Source: an uncultured Armatimonadota bacterium (GTDB lineage Bacteria; Armatimonadota; Armatimonadia; Armatimonadales; Armatimonadaceae). Taken from it: 64,000 bases of DNA. Location of the stretch: contig CAIVZM010000056.1 of assembly GCA_903910385.1 (NCBI GenBank), forward strand, positions 1 through 64,000, given 5' to 3'. The translations under genes and the position numbers were made by a program. Below the pieces are notes generated by a model, which searched no databases, was not told where the DNA came from, and saw only the letters and a list, made by a program, of their open reading frames with translations. Positions 47,394 through 56,731 of this stretch are shown here, piece by piece; the stretch's first letter is position 1; each line of letters starts with the position of its first letter.

Positions 47394-50096
47394 TTAACCA
47401 GCCGCTCGTTCCATAACTTGCTCTATCTTCATCAGGCTACCCAGCTTTTCCTTTTGCTTGAACACTTCTTTTCCGATTTTTTCACAGATTATTTGTATGA
47501 TTTTGTTCAATTCGTTGCTATCTTCCTGATTCCTTGGTGACTCTGTATGTAAACGCATGGCGGAAGCGGCGCCGTACAGGACGGCGGCATCGTCCCAGCG
47601 TTCTTCGCCGGCGACAATTATCGTCAGGAACTCTACCGCTTCTGTGATACCGTCCCGGTACTCAATCTGATGGCGAATCCGTAGCGATTCCATGACCGCT
47701 TCCCGGGCTTTTACCAATTCGCCCATGCCTCTCCAACCGCTGGCCATATTGTAGAGAGCCTGTGCACCTGCGAGGGAGTTGCCCATTCGCTGATGGATTG
47801 CCAGCGATTCCTGAGAGAATTCGATAAGTTTCTGAAATTCATTCCGTCGCTCTGCCAGCACGCCCAGATTATTGAGAACGCTGGCGGTTTGCGCCTCGTT
47901 TCCAATCCGGCGATATCCGGACAGGCTATCCATGAGGTACTGCTCGGAGGCATCCAGATCCTGTTTATAACCAGCGATGCTGCCTAAATTACTTTGCAGC
48001 TTGGCAATAGCAGCCTCGTCATTCAGACTTCGATACAGAGCGATCGCTTCTGAAAAACGGTGTTGCGCTTCCTCAAGACGACCTGCCTGCCAGTAGAGGA
48101 TTCCGGCGGCGTTCCGAGCCTCGGCCCGAAGCGAGGCAAGAGTGATAGGGGACTGGTCGTCAACCGAAAGAAAGTGTTCGACCCATTGAATGCCTTCCCG
48201 CAGATAACCCCGCGTTCGCCAGTACCAGAATAGAGAGGAGATCAGGGTCAACCCACAGGTGATATTTGTGCAGGAGGCGAAACAGGATCGTAGATTTTCC
48301 ATTTCCCTGTCCGCCATCTGCATCGCAATGCGCATGGCATCGCCGTGACGTTTGCCGGTCAGGTCTTGTTTCAGGGATGTCGCCCACTGGATGAAGTAAT
48401 CGCGGTGCTTTGTGCGAAGTTCCTCGTACTCGCTGCGCTCTTTCAGGATTTCCAAAGCGAATTCCCGTATGGTTTGTAGGAGATGGTAGCGTTTGCCGTT
48501 AGGCTCGTCCTCTGTCTCAATCAACGATTTTCTCAGCAGACGTGTCAGAGAGGACAGGGCATCATCTACGGGGGCGCCTTCACATACTTCCTCCACTGCT
48601 TCCAGAGTAAATCCGTTATTGAAGATCGAGAGGCGGCGTAGCAGAACCCGTTCCGCTTCGGTCAACAAGTCCAGACTGTACGCGATAGTCGCTCGCAGAG
48701 TACGGTGGCGGTCGGGCAGACTGCGGTCATCGCCGGAGGATGTCGGGAAACGGTATCGTCCTTTGTGATGCATGCGCTCTTCCATCTGTTCCGGGGTCAG
48801 CGCATCCGCCCACGAGGCCATCAGTCTGACCGCAAGGGGCATTCCATCGAGCGTACGACAGATACGGGTGACCGCAAAGACATTTTCGCTGTTAATGGAG
48901 AACGAGGGCGACTTCAAGCGGGCGTACAGTACGAACAGGCGCACCGAATCATAAGCCATCAGCGCTTTTGGATTGGTCAATTCCTGAGGAGGGACAGGAA
49001 GGGGGCGCACGGGGTAGAGCGCTTCCCCGCTAATACTCAGCGATTCCCGACTGGTCGCCAGAATACTGAGATCTTTGCAGGACTGAAGCAGACCAGAGGC
49101 GAACTCCGCCGCCGCCGCCACCAAATGCTCGCAATTATCCAGAATCAGCAGGACACGATGATGCAATAGATACTCTGTGATTTGTTGCGCCAACGGCGCA
49201 TCGCCTTCCTGCTCAATATTCAATGTGGAAGCGACAACCCGTCCGATGGATTCGGCTTCATTACTGTGCGACAGATCAATGAACCAGACGCCATCGGGAA
49301 ATTTGCGTAAAAAACGGTCTGCAACATGCAATGCAAGCCGTGTCTTGCCGCAACCGCCCGCTCCCGTCAATGTCACCAGAGGATAGGAAAGGACACGCTG
49401 GCGAATTTCCTCCGTCTCCATTTCTCTGCCTACCAAATGCGCTAACTGGTGGGGCAGATTATTAGGGACGATATCGGTCGGGCGTAAAGGAGGGAAATTG
49501 GCGGGAAGGTCGGGGTGCGCTATCTGAAAGAGGCGGTCAGCAAGATCAATGTCTCGCAATTTATGCTCGCCAATATCCTGCAGGACAGCTCCCTCAGGAA
49601 GCCGGGAACGCACCAAATCCGCCGTGTCGTTGGTAATAATGATCTGACCGCCATGAATGGTTTCAACCAGACGGGACGCCTTCGTCGGAGTCAGACCGAT
49701 ATAGAGACCGTTTCTTTCCTCCGTCGCGCCGGCATGGATTGCCATCCGCACCCGGAGCGGAATCGCGTTAGCCTCATCAACAAAAACAGTCTGTAATACG
49801 CGTTGCGCCTCAAATGCCGCCTGGACGGCTGCGGAGGGATCTGTGAAGGCGACTTTGACTCCATCGCCGACCGATTGGAAGAGATCGCCACCAAAGGTTT
49901 CCGTTGCCTTCTGGAGAATATCGTCGTGACGCGCATGGGCGCGACGCATGCCCTGGGGATAGTGTTGAGCATGACCTGTGCTGTTTTCGATGTCCGTAAA
50001 GAGGAACGCGATGATGCGATCATTGCTGGCATCGGTGTCTGTGCCTCTGATCGCGCCTCTTTCTGGCTCTATGTCAGTTTCAATATCCGCATCCAT
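47394..50096 (-). CDS. Cyclase-like / NB-ARC ATPase / TPR regulator
   Basis: A 900-residue cytoplasmic regulator. Residues about 27-195 form a class III nucleotide-cyclase homology domain (FLFTDIENSTG with Asp35, SVGDGVKVAF with Asp78). The transition-state Asn of the usual 'VNxAARL' is Thr138 here (PTKASRL), so catalysis is doubtful. Residues about 220-480 are an NB-ARC/STAND ATPase: VGREMETEE, P-loop GAGGCGKT (245-252), Walker B LLILDNCEH (Asp320), SILATSRESL sensor. From about 600 on there are TPR-like repeats (ARNAAGILYWQAGRLEEAQ, ASVLNNLGVLAERRNEFQK). No DNA-binding domain is seen. It is likely an ATP-switched signalling scaffold for the neighbouring SKFDPIP genes. Confidence 0.9.
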   Translation of the reverse strand: MDADIETDIEPERGAIRGTDTDASNDRIIAFLFTDIENSTGHAQHYPQGMRRAHARHDDILQKATETFGGDLFQSVGDGVKVAFTDPSAAVQAAFEAQRVLQTVFVDEANAIPLRVRMAIHAGATEERNGLYIGLTPTKASRLVETIHGGQIIITNDTADLVRSRLPEGAVLQDIGEHKLRDIDLADRLFQIAHPDLPANFPPLRPTDIVPNNLPHQLAHLVGREMETEEIRQRVLSYPLVTLTGAGGCGKTRLALHVADRFLRKFPDGVWFIDLSHSNEAESIGRVVASTLNIEQEGDAPLAQQITEYLLHHRVLLILDNCEHLVAAAAEFASGLLQSCKDLSILATSRESLSISGEALYPVRPLPVPPQELTNPKALMAYDSVRLFVLYARLKSPSFSINSENVFAVTRICRTLDGMPLAVRLMASWADALTPEQMEERMHHKGRYRFPTSSGDDRSLPDRHRTLRATIAYSLDLLTEAERVLLRRLSIFNNGFTLEAVEEVCEGAPVDDALSSLTRLLRKSLIETEDEPNGKRYHLLQTIREFALEILKERSEYEELRTKHRDYFIQWATSLKQDLTGKRHGDAMRIAMQMADREMENLRSCFASCTNITCGLTLISSLFWYWRTRGYLREGIQWVEHFLSVDDQSPITLASLRAEARNAAGILYWQAGRLEEAQHRFSEAIALYRSLNDEAAIAKLQSNLGSIAGYKQDLDASEQYLMDSLSGYRRIGNEAQTASVLNNLGVLAERRNEFQKLIEFSQESLAIHQRMGNSLAGAQALYNMASGWRGMGELVKAREAVMESLRIRHQIEYRDGITEAVEFLTIIVAGEERWDDAAVLYGAASAMRLHTESPRNQEDSNELNKIIQIICEKIGKEVFKQKEKLGSLMKIEQVMERAAG

Positions 50097-50179
50097 AATT
50101 AATGATCGTCCTTATTATGACATACCAGCAACTTTTTCTACAATACCAGTTTACTATAATATCGCTTGGGACATAACGA

Positions 50180-50208
50180 TTGACAAACGACCATACGAAA
50201 ACTACACG
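50180..50208 (+). promoter_or_regulatory. Weak sigma70-type promoter for the small membrane gene
   Basis: A consensus -35 (TTGACA, 50180-50185) is followed after 17 nt by TACACG (50203-50208), a poor -10. It lies 42 nt before the small membrane protein gene in AT-rich DNA that also must hold the regulator's promoter on the other strand. Confidence 0.3.
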
Positions 50209-50250
50209 GCAAACTGTTGCATATTATTGCAATTTCGCATACAACAGGTC

Positions 50251-50505
50251 ATGACGGATGCTACGTATCAATGGTTGCGATTGGCGGTCTATGTGGTCGG
50301 CATACCGATTATTATCGTCCTGCTTCTCCAATCGGCGCGAAAAGTTCGCGCCATTCGGGAATTGGACGCCCGTCTCAAGGCGGAAGAGGAAGCCCGACGA
50401 GCGCAGGGAATCGTGGAAGACCCGCAGATGGCCTTCGCACGCTTATTTGCCGAAGAGGAAAAGAAAAAGCCTGTTTCAAGGCGTGGCGAGAACTCGCGAG
50501 GGTGA
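50251..50505 (+). CDS. Small membrane-anchored coiled-coil protein
   Basis: An 84-residue protein from ATG 50251: one membrane helix (LAVYVVGIPIIIVLLLQ) then a charged helical tail likely to form a coiled coil (AIRELDARLKAEEEARRAQ) and a basic end. The upstream open frame to 49978 overlaps the divergent regulator and is not used. The ribosome site (CAGG close to the ATG) is weak. The 3' end overlaps the convergent esterase gene by 30 nt. Its function is not known; such proteins can be membrane adaptors. Confidence 0.55.
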   Translation: MTDATYQWLRLAVYVVGIPIIIVLLLQSARKVRAIRELDARLKAEEEARRAQGIVEDPQMAFARLFAEEEKKKPVSRRGENSRG

Positions 50506-51516
50506 CGGTGTTGGCAGGGGCATCTTCGAAGGTCTGACCGGCGCATTTTTTACCATTGTCTCCAGCCAGAGTAAAGTTTCATTCATCATCGTTGTCGGGT
50601 CCGGGATATGTCCGCCGGTTAGTTCGAGACGCTTCTTGACGCCTTTTACCGCCGTGTAAAGCGCACGGGCGCAATCCGCCGGGACAATGGTGTCCTGTGC
50701 GCCATGGATAAGGAATAAAGCCTGCGGTGACGATTCCGCTAACGCCGCCGCCGGATCTACATCTTGCAATTCACGCTCAATCACTGAGGCGTTGTCGCCT
50801 GTCCGGTACGCTTTCGCCCAGGGATGTTGCGATGTCGTCAGTAACTTTCCCCAGTCGCCGCCTGCTGACCAGAGAACCACGCCCCGTAAACGTGGCTCAT
50901 CCGCAGAAAGAACGCCGCCGATAATACCACCCAACGAGATGCCCAGAAAGCCGGAACGGTTCGCCTCTATTTCCGGACGCTGCGCCAGAAAGTCCAGACC
51001 TCGACGTAAATCAGCAATCGTTTGACCTATCGCCAGACGCAATTCGGATCGATCAAGGCGATCCAGCGGTTTGCCATGAATACCAGGGCGTTCGCCATGA
51101 CCAGCGATATCGAGCGCCAGACTGGCATAGCCGCGCCGCGCCAGAGCGACGCCCAGAATGCTCATGTCTTCCTTGCGTCCGCCTAACCCGTGCAATAGAA
51201 GAATCGCCGGGGCTTTGCCTTGCCGCTTGACGGGTATTGTCAGCAATGCAGGAACGGTTGCGCCCTCGCCGCCTTTATAGGTAACTCGGTAAGTGTAAGC
51301 CTGTGCGGGAGGATCCGCCGGGTTGAATTCGGGAGTCACGCGGGCGTCGAGCGGTGCGGAAGAATCGTAGCGAATGCCTCCTCGTGTCGTTCGATTATCT
51401 GGCGTCGCTCTGGTGACGCCGTCTCCATGAACGCATCCAACGGCGAAAAAAGCGAGCAAACTAAAAAACGCCAAACGACGGAAACAGGAACCGAGGCTTA
51501 GAACACGGAAGTACAC
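50476..51516 (-). CDS. Alpha/beta hydrolase lipoprotein (acyl esterase-like)
   Basis: A 346-residue predicted lipoprotein: signal peptide with lipobox FAVGC (about residue 28), then an alpha/beta-hydrolase of the dienelactone hydrolase/acetyl-xylan-esterase type. Motifs: LLLHGLGGRKEDM (oxyanion region), nucleophile elbow GISLGG, acid in LIHGAQDTIVP and His in LTGGHIPD. It should hydrolyse esters at the outer or inner membrane surface. The start is a GTG with TATACT 6 nt upstream and no ribosome site. It diverges from the TPM gene. Confidence 0.85.
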   Translation of the reverse strand: MYFRVLSLGSCFRRLAFFSLLAFFAVGCVHGDGVTRATPDNRTTRGGIRYDSSAPLDARVTPEFNPADPPAQAYTYRVTYKGGEGATVPALLTIPVKRQGKAPAILLLHGLGGRKEDMSILGVALARRGYASLALDIAGHGERPGIHGKPLDRLDRSELRLAIGQTIADLRRGLDFLAQRPEIEANRSGFLGISLGGIIGGVLSADEPRLRGVVLWSAGGDWGKLLTTSQHPWAKAYRTGDNASVIERELQDVDPAAALAESSPQALFLIHGAQDTIVPADCARALYTAVKGVKKRLELTGGHIPDPTTMMNETLLWLETMVKNAPVRPSKMPLPTPSPSRVLATP

Positions 51517-51522
51517 AGGTAT

Positions 51523-51528
51523 AGTATA
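51523..51528 (-). promoter_or_regulatory. Candidate -10 element of a leaderless transcript
   Basis: TATACT on the minus strand is 6 nt from the GTG start of the esterase lipoprotein, and there is no purine-rich ribosome site in between. The match to TATAAT is five of six. Confidence 0.45.
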
Positions 51529-51705
51529 TCGGAATCAGAAGACGAAATCGCGCACGATGCACCCCCGGTTGGCGCCGGAGGGATTGCCTGAGCGCAACGA
51601 AATGCCGCGCGATGTGTCTGTAATATGGGTCGGTAACGACTTTCCTTCGAAAACAAAGAAATGGATATACCATTGAGGAAGCGACAGTTAAGGAGCGGAA
51701 TCAAG

Positions 51706-53706
51706 ATGACAATGTCGGGGAGCGGCGGTACAGGTAATGCCCTATCGACCCTCAAAATAGTTCGAGCTTTTACAAGGGGGGTGGCTGCTGTCGTCGTAGC
51801 GCTTTTGCTGACGGTGATGGCGTTCGCAGGTCCTTACGAAGACGCCGAAGCGCGGTATCGCGCCGGAGACTATCGTGGCGCTCTCGCTCTGCTACAGCAG
51901 GCGCAACAGCTAACTCCCGACGATCCCCGCGTTTACGCGGCGCAGGGAAAGACCTATCGGCGTCTCAACGACAATGCCGCCGCCGTTCAGGCGTATAGCG
52001 AAGTCCTGCGCCTTGATCCCCGCTTGAACTCTATCAAAGATAAACAGGGGTTCCTAAAAGCTTATCAGCAACTCGGCGGTAAGATTCCCGCGCAAACAGG
52101 ATCTTCCGGGACGGCGGGATCGCAGAGGGGTGGGGACGCCTCACTGCTGGTCAACGCTTTAGCGGGGGAGGATGTCTATGTGGTTCCTACCCTGATGGGA
52201 AGCGTAGACAAGAACGCGATTGCGGCGGAGATCGAGGCGGCTCGTCCCACATCCATCAAAGTATTGGTCGTTCAGGGCCTTGGCCCCTATCCGTCCCGCG
52301 AGGCGATGGCGGATGATTTACGCCGTCGATTGGATATGCCTTCCAATGGCATTGTGATCATAGCGACCCCACGCGGGGTCAGCGCCTCTAGCGCCAGCCT
52401 GTCACGCAGTCAGTTTGAAGAAGCCTTTCAGAAAGCCGGAATTGACCAGGCGAAAGCTCGTGGCGGACTTACCGCCGCAATTGTCGCCGCCATCGACTCG
52501 GTCACGGGCAAGCAGGTATCCGAACGACGACGCGCCAACGGTAACGCGGTGGGTCTTATCGGGGCGGGCTTGCTGGGCGTCGGTGGATTCCTGGGCTACC
52601 GGGCGTACCGAAAGCGCAAAGCGATTGCCGATGCGAAAGAATCGGTCGAACCGATCCGTCGTCGTGTGCTGGAGCATCTTTCCTACGCGGACGGTTACCT
52701 CGACCTGTTACCCAAAGGTGAGGATGGCGAAGAAGCGAAACGCCTGCGAGCTTCCGCCTTTGAGAAGTTCGATACCGCCAATGGCGTCCTGAAAAACGCC
52801 ACAAACCCGGAAGATATTCGCAAGGCGGCGCCCCTGCTGGAACGCGCCGAGGCGGAAATGCTCGATTGCCGCAAGGCGATTGACCGGGCGACAGGCGGTA
52901 CGGGCGTGGTTATGGGACTTTCCGAAATGCCTGACCTTTCCACAACCACAACGCGAGGGCAACATTACCTGCGCACGGAGGAACTCCGGACGGAGAGCGA
53001 ACGCCGTGCGATGCAGGAGGAGATAGAGAGCATCCCGCCGGATCAGCGGGGAGTCTCCTTCTTCTCCGGGCAGCCCTTGCCCGCTTCCGAACTGGTTCCT
53101 GTGACTCTGGTCATTCAGGGACAAAAACGGACGGTCATGGCATCCCGCGAAGAAGCCGCCGCAATCGCACGGGGCGAAACTCCCCAGATTCGCGCTTTCC
53201 GTGATGAGTCCGGAAACTATGTGCCGTGGTATGAGCGGCGCGATTACGACCCGTATCGCGATTATTATGGCAACCGGGGGATGTTCTCCGGTACGGACTT
53301 TATCAGCCTGTACCTGCTGAGTCAGATGATGGGACCCGGACTCTACGGAGGCTACGGCCCCTGGGGCTACGGCGGCTACGGATGGGGAATGCCCACTCCT
53401 CCCCCGACGTGGGGCGGTTGGGGCTACGGTGGCTATGGTTACGGCGGTTATGGCGGAAGCTACGGTGGCGGTTACGACAATGGCTCCTCTGGCTATGCGC
53501 CCGAACCGCAATACGACGCCACCCCAGAAAATGCCGGAGGGTTCGATTTCTTCGGCACGACGCAGAGCGAGCAGGGCGGATTCGACGGCGGGAGCGACGA
53601 TAACTCCGGCGGTTGGTTCGGAGGCGGGGGAGACTCCGGTGGCTTCGACCTCGGTGGAGGCGGCGATGTCGGCGGCGGCGACTTCGGCGGCGGCGGCGAC
53701 TGGTAA
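51706..53706 (+). CDS. TPR-TPM domain protein with glycine-rich tail
   Basis: A 666-residue protein from ATG 51706 (AAGGAG about 9 nt upstream; an earlier ATG at 51661 lacks a site). A membrane/signal helix (GVAAVVVALLLTVMAFAG) is followed by two TPR-like repeats (AEARYRAGDYRGALALLQQA). A TPM-like domain comes next (SIKVLVVQGLGPYPSREAM, NGIVIIATPRGVSA). A second membrane helix (LIGAGLLGVGGFLGYRAY) precedes a helical cytoplasmic or periplasmic region. The last 130 residues are almost all Gly, Tyr, Trp, Asp and Ser (GGYGWGMPTPPPTWGGWGYG, ending in GGGDFGGGGDW). TPM proteins act in photosystem or membrane-protein maintenance; the exact role here is unknown. Confidence 0.8.
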   Translation: MTMSGSGGTGNALSTLKIVRAFTRGVAAVVVALLLTVMAFAGPYEDAEARYRAGDYRGALALLQQAQQLTPDDPRVYAAQGKTYRRLNDNAAAVQAYSEVLRLDPRLNSIKDKQGFLKAYQQLGGKIPAQTGSSGTAGSQRGGDASLLVNALAGEDVYVVPTLMGSVDKNAIAAEIEAARPTSIKVLVVQGLGPYPSREAMADDLRRRLDMPSNGIVIIATPRGVSASSASLSRSQFEEAFQKAGIDQAKARGGLTAAIVAAIDSVTGKQVSERRRANGNAVGLIGAGLLGVGGFLGYRAYRKRKAIADAKESVEPIRRRVLEHLSYADGYLDLLPKGEDGEEAKRLRASAFEKFDTANGVLKNATNPEDIRKAAPLLERAEAEMLDCRKAIDRATGGTGVVMGLSEMPDLSTTTTRGQHYLRTEELRTESERRAMQEEIESIPPDQRGVSFFSGQPLPASELVPVTLVIQGQKRTVMASREEAAAIARGETPQIRAFRDESGNYVPWYERRDYDPYRDYYGNRGMFSGTDFISLYLLSQMMGPGLYGGYGPWGYGGYGWGMPTPPPTWGGWGYGGYGYGGYGGSYGGGYDNGSSGYAPEPQYDATPENAGGFDFFGTTQSEQGGFDGGSDDNSGGWFGGGGDSGGFDLGGGGDVGGGDFGGGGDW

Positions 53707-54092
53707 TCTCCCGTGCCACTGATGATAAATTGGTAAGACCGGGGCGGACAGATTGTCTGCCCCGGTTTCTTTTCAAGCGTTTTGACTATTCGGAAGCAGT
53801 TCGTAACTCTTCAATATAAATGTGCTTATTACTGTGCCAGTAAGATAAATGACATGCAAACCGACCTGTAATTGTCAAATCTCGTTCCGATCAAGTACCA
53901 AATCTCGATCCGACCTTTTTACGATGCGGCCCGCTCCTCCTGTAACTACCTCGCGCAATGCCGGGAATGGGGACGTCGGTTGAGAGTCGCATTGTCTCTG
54001 ATTTACGCCGCTGGCAGGTCAATTGGCGCTCCTGACTGTCCGCCGTCACATCTAATTTTTTACTGTCTTCGCGGGTTTCTGGCGTTATTTTT
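53707..54092. other. Non-coding gap between the TPM gene and xylB
   Basis: It holds the terminator above and a near-repeat (AAATCTCGTTCCGATC and AAATCTCGATCCGACC at about 53877-53921). A 97-codon frame here has low-complexity, unconvincing sequence and no ribosome site. I see nothing else. Confidence 0.5.
53737..53773 (+). terminator. Terminator of the TPM gene
   Basis: The stem ACCGGGGCGGACA/TGTCTGCCCCGGT (one G-T pair) has a short loop and is followed by TTCTTTTC, 31 nt beyond the TPM stop. Confidence 0.75.
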
Positions 54093-55595
54093 TTACTGGC
54101 TGATTCGCGCCGCTTCGGAAAAGGCGGGCTTCAGCGCCGGGTACAGGGATTTGTACAGGGCGTGATAGGGCGCATAGGCAGCCGTTTGCGCTAAATTCGG
54201 TCGGGTTTCATCGGCGGTTCGCAGGGTGGCGGCGCAGGCTTCCGGTACGCTGGCATAAGCGCCGGTTCCTACCGCCGCAAGCAACGCCGCGCCGAAAGCG
54301 GAACCTTCCTCGACATTCATTTGAAAAAGGGATTTGCCCAGCACATCGGCGATTATCTGACGCCAGAGCGCAGACTTCGCGCCGCCTCCGATAGCGCGGA
54401 TTTCGACCGCCGGGGCTTTCGCTTCGTCCAGCAGACCGAACAGGTCTTTGAAGGCGTAGGCGACGCCTTCCAGAACGGCGCGGGCGAACCAGTCCTGTGT
54501 TCCACGACGGGTCGCGCCAAAGAAGACGCCACGGGCATCGGGATCAAAATAAGGATTGCGCTCACCGGACAGATAGGGCAGGAACATCAAGCCTTCACAG
54601 CCTGCCGGGGCGGACGCGGCGCCCGCCGTGATTTCGTCGTAACTGCGCTCCGGGGCGAAGGTATCTTTGTACCATTCAAAACTTCCCGCCGCGGAGATAA
54701 CGCATCCCATGACGTGCCACTTGCCCGGAACGGCGTGACAGAAGGTCTGTATGGCTTCCGGCGCGAAACTAGCCTCATCCAGATGTGCGAAAACGACCCC
54801 GGAAGTCCCTATAGACAGGGAAACTTCCCCTGCCTGTACAACCCCGCAACCTACGGCGCCCGCCGCTTGATCGCTCCCGCCACCAACTACCGGAGTTCCC
54901 ACCGCAAGACCTGTCAGCGCAGCCGCTTCCGCTGTGACCGTTCCTAAGACTTCGGGTGATTCGTAAACTTTTGGGAGCCATTCGCTCGGAATCGAAAGCG
55001 CGGACAGCATTTCCGGCGACCAGTTTCGTCGACGGACATCCAGAAGCGAAGTTCCTGAAGCATCCGAGACTTCTGTCGCATACTCGCCGGTCAGTTTATA
55101 GCGGATGTAATCTTTCGGAAGAAGGATCTGTGCAATCTTCTCGTAGATGTGCGGTTCATTCTTTCGTACCCAGAGAATTTTCGGAGCGGTAAAGGAGGTG
55201 AAAATAGGTTGCCCGATGGTGGCGTAAAGTTTCTCTTTGCCGCCAATCGCTTCCGTGATTTCGGCGCACTCCGCTCCCGTACGTGAGTCGCACCAGAGCA
55301 ATGCCGGGCGCAGGACATGACCTTGAGAATCCAGAAAGACCGAGCCATGCATCTGTCCGGTCAACCCGATACCGCCGATATCCGCTCCTTGAATACCCGC
55401 TTTTTTCAGCACAGAGGGAATGACCGCCTGCGCCGCCCGCCACCAGTCCGAATCGGGATGTTGCTCCGCCCATTGTGGTCGGGGAGTCGAGAGCGAGTAT
55501 TCCACCGTATCGACAGCGACAACTTTACCAGTTTCGTCAATGATGACTGCTTTTGTGCCGCTGGTGCCGGTATCTACACCTAAAAAATAGGGCAT
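54093..55595 (-). CDS. xylB: Xylulokinase
   Basis: A 500-residue FGGY-family sugar kinase that phosphorylates D-xylulose. The ATG at 55595 has AGGAG 7-8 nt upstream and starts the canonical YFLGVDTGTSGTKAVIIDE; the frame opens 12 codons earlier. Markers: IGLTGQMHGSVFLD (xylulokinase-typical QMHG), LWCDSRT, catalytic Asp in VGGGSDQAAGAVG and the C-terminal AIGGGAKSALWRQIIAD. Length and motifs are those of XylB. No xylose isomerase or transporter is adjacent, so it stands alone here. Confidence 0.93.
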   Translation of the reverse strand: MPYFLGVDTGTSGTKAVIIDETGKVVAVDTVEYSLSTPRPQWAEQHPDSDWWRAAQAVIPSVLKKAGIQGADIGGIGLTGQMHGSVFLDSQGHVLRPALLWCDSRTGAECAEITEAIGGKEKLYATIGQPIFTSFTAPKILWVRKNEPHIYEKIAQILLPKDYIRYKLTGEYATEVSDASGTSLLDVRRRNWSPEMLSALSIPSEWLPKVYESPEVLGTVTAEAAALTGLAVGTPVVGGGSDQAAGAVGCGVVQAGEVSLSIGTSGVVFAHLDEASFAPEAIQTFCHAVPGKWHVMGCVISAAGSFEWYKDTFAPERSYDEITAGAASAPAGCEGLMFLPYLSGERNPYFDPDARGVFFGATRRGTQDWFARAVLEGVAYAFKDLFGLLDEAKAPAVEIRAIGGGAKSALWRQIIADVLGKSLFQMNVEEGSAFGAALLAAVGTGAYASVPEACAATLRTADETRPNLAQTAAYAPYHALYKSLYPALKPAFSEAARISQ

Positions 55596-55727
55596 GGTTC
55601 TATCTCCTGAATATTGTAAGACAAACTTCACCGTTTGATTCCGCTATTCCTACTCTACGTTTTTTGATTGCCTGGAGTCCTCCACTCTCTGATGTCCCCA
55701 GCTGAATTGTTGGGCGTGCGTATGACG

Positions 55728-55733
55728 TATAAT
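55728..55733 (+). promoter_or_regulatory. Perfect -10 element of a probable leaderless transcript
   Basis: TATAAT lies 8 nt before the ATG at 55742; TTGTTG lies 15 nt further upstream as a possible -35. No Shine-Dalgarno sequence fits in the gap. It is the best of five such cases in the window. Confidence 0.6.
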
Positions 55734-55741
55734 GCGGATAC

Positions 55742-56656
55742 ATGAAAAAAGTCGTCTCTCTATCACTTGGGTCTTCCCGCCGTGACAAGACGGTAACGGA
55801 AGAAATACTGGGTGAAACATTCTCGATTTCCCGCGTCGGCGTGGATGGCGACGAGAAGAAATTCGTTGAGAAACTGGCGACGCTCGATGGGACGGTGGAC
55901 GCTATTGGATTCGGTGGCATGGATCGGTATGTTTATGCCGATAATGGGCGAAGGTATGAGTTCGCCGCATCACGCCGCCTTCTTGCCGGGGCGAAGAAAA
56001 CGCCCGTCGTTGATGGTAGCGGATTGAAGAACACGCTGGAGCGAGAAGCGGTGCAGTGGTTGGCGGATAATGGGATCGTCGACTTCAAACGCTCTAAAAC
56101 GCTGATGGTCTGTGGCGTTGACCGATTCGGAATGAGCGACGCACTGGCGGCGCAGGGCGGAACCGTCTACTTCGGGGATTTGCTGTTCGCTCTGGAATTG
56201 CCCTTCGTTCTGCATTCCCGAGAATCGCATCGTCGGGTCGCTCGTCTCCTGTTGCCGTTAATCGTACAGATGCCGCTATCCATGCTCTACCCGACCGGGG
56301 AAAAGCAAAATGCCATCACCCCCAAACCCGCTTACACGAAGTGGTACGAGTGGGCGGATGTTATCGCAGGCGACTTTCTGTATATCCGTCGTTATCTCCC
56401 GACCGCCGAAAGTAAGGCGTTGCAGGGAAAAATTATTCTCACCAACACCACGACGTCGGACGATGCGCAGGAACTCCGAAGCCGGGGAGCGCGTCTGCTC
56501 ATTACAACAACCCCGAACTTTGACGGCCGCTCCTTCGGGACTAACGTTATGGAGGCGCTCTGTGTCGCCGCCAATAATGGCAGGGAAATGACGCCGGAAG
56601 CGTACGCGGAAACGTTGAAAAAGCTCGGATGGAAACCGACCGTAAAGGAACTGTGA
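55742..56656 (+). CDS. Dehydrogenase-like protein (quinate 5-dehydrogenase-type family)
   Basis: A 304-residue protein with start KKVVSLSLGSSRRDKTV, followed by VDAIGFGGMDRYVYADNGRRYEF and TPVVDGSGLKN. From memory this family is labelled 'quinate 5-dehydrogenase' in genome annotations, but I see no classical GxGxxG loop and the label may be wrong. It stands 75 nt before the acyl-ACP-reductase-like gene on the same strand, and the two are probably co-transcribed. The last part (ARLLITTTPNFDGRSFGTNV) is well conserved in character. Expression is probably from the near-perfect TATAAT just ahead of the ATG. Confidence 0.55.
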   Translation: MKKVVSLSLGSSRRDKTVTEEILGETFSISRVGVDGDEKKFVEKLATLDGTVDAIGFGGMDRYVYADNGRRYEFAASRRLLAGAKKTPVVDGSGLKNTLEREAVQWLADNGIVDFKRSKTLMVCGVDRFGMSDALAAQGGTVYFGDLLFALELPFVLHSRESHRRVARLLLPLIVQMPLSMLYPTGEKQNAITPKPAYTKWYEWADVIAGDFLYIRRYLPTAESKALQGKIILTNTTTSDDAQELRSRGARLLITTTPNFDGRSFGTNVMEALCVAANNGREMTPEAYAETLKKLGWKPTVKEL

Positions 56657-56731
56657 CGTTATGAACGGTGGGACTCTAATTACCGGACTGCAAAAGGGCG
56701 CGATGTCTGTGACTGTCTGCAAGGGGTTCAA

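Noticed and set aside
53303-53776. 157-codon minus-strand frame rich in Arg and Ser
   Set aside because: It is the antisense of the Gly-rich tail of the TPM gene; the composition follows from GGC/GGT codons read backwards.
53872-54165. 97-codon frame after the TPM gene
   Set aside because: No ribosome site, overlaps the 3' end of xylB, and shows no conserved-looking sequence.
54321-54947. 208-codon plus-strand frame within xylB
   Set aside because: Antisense shadow of a clear xylulokinase.
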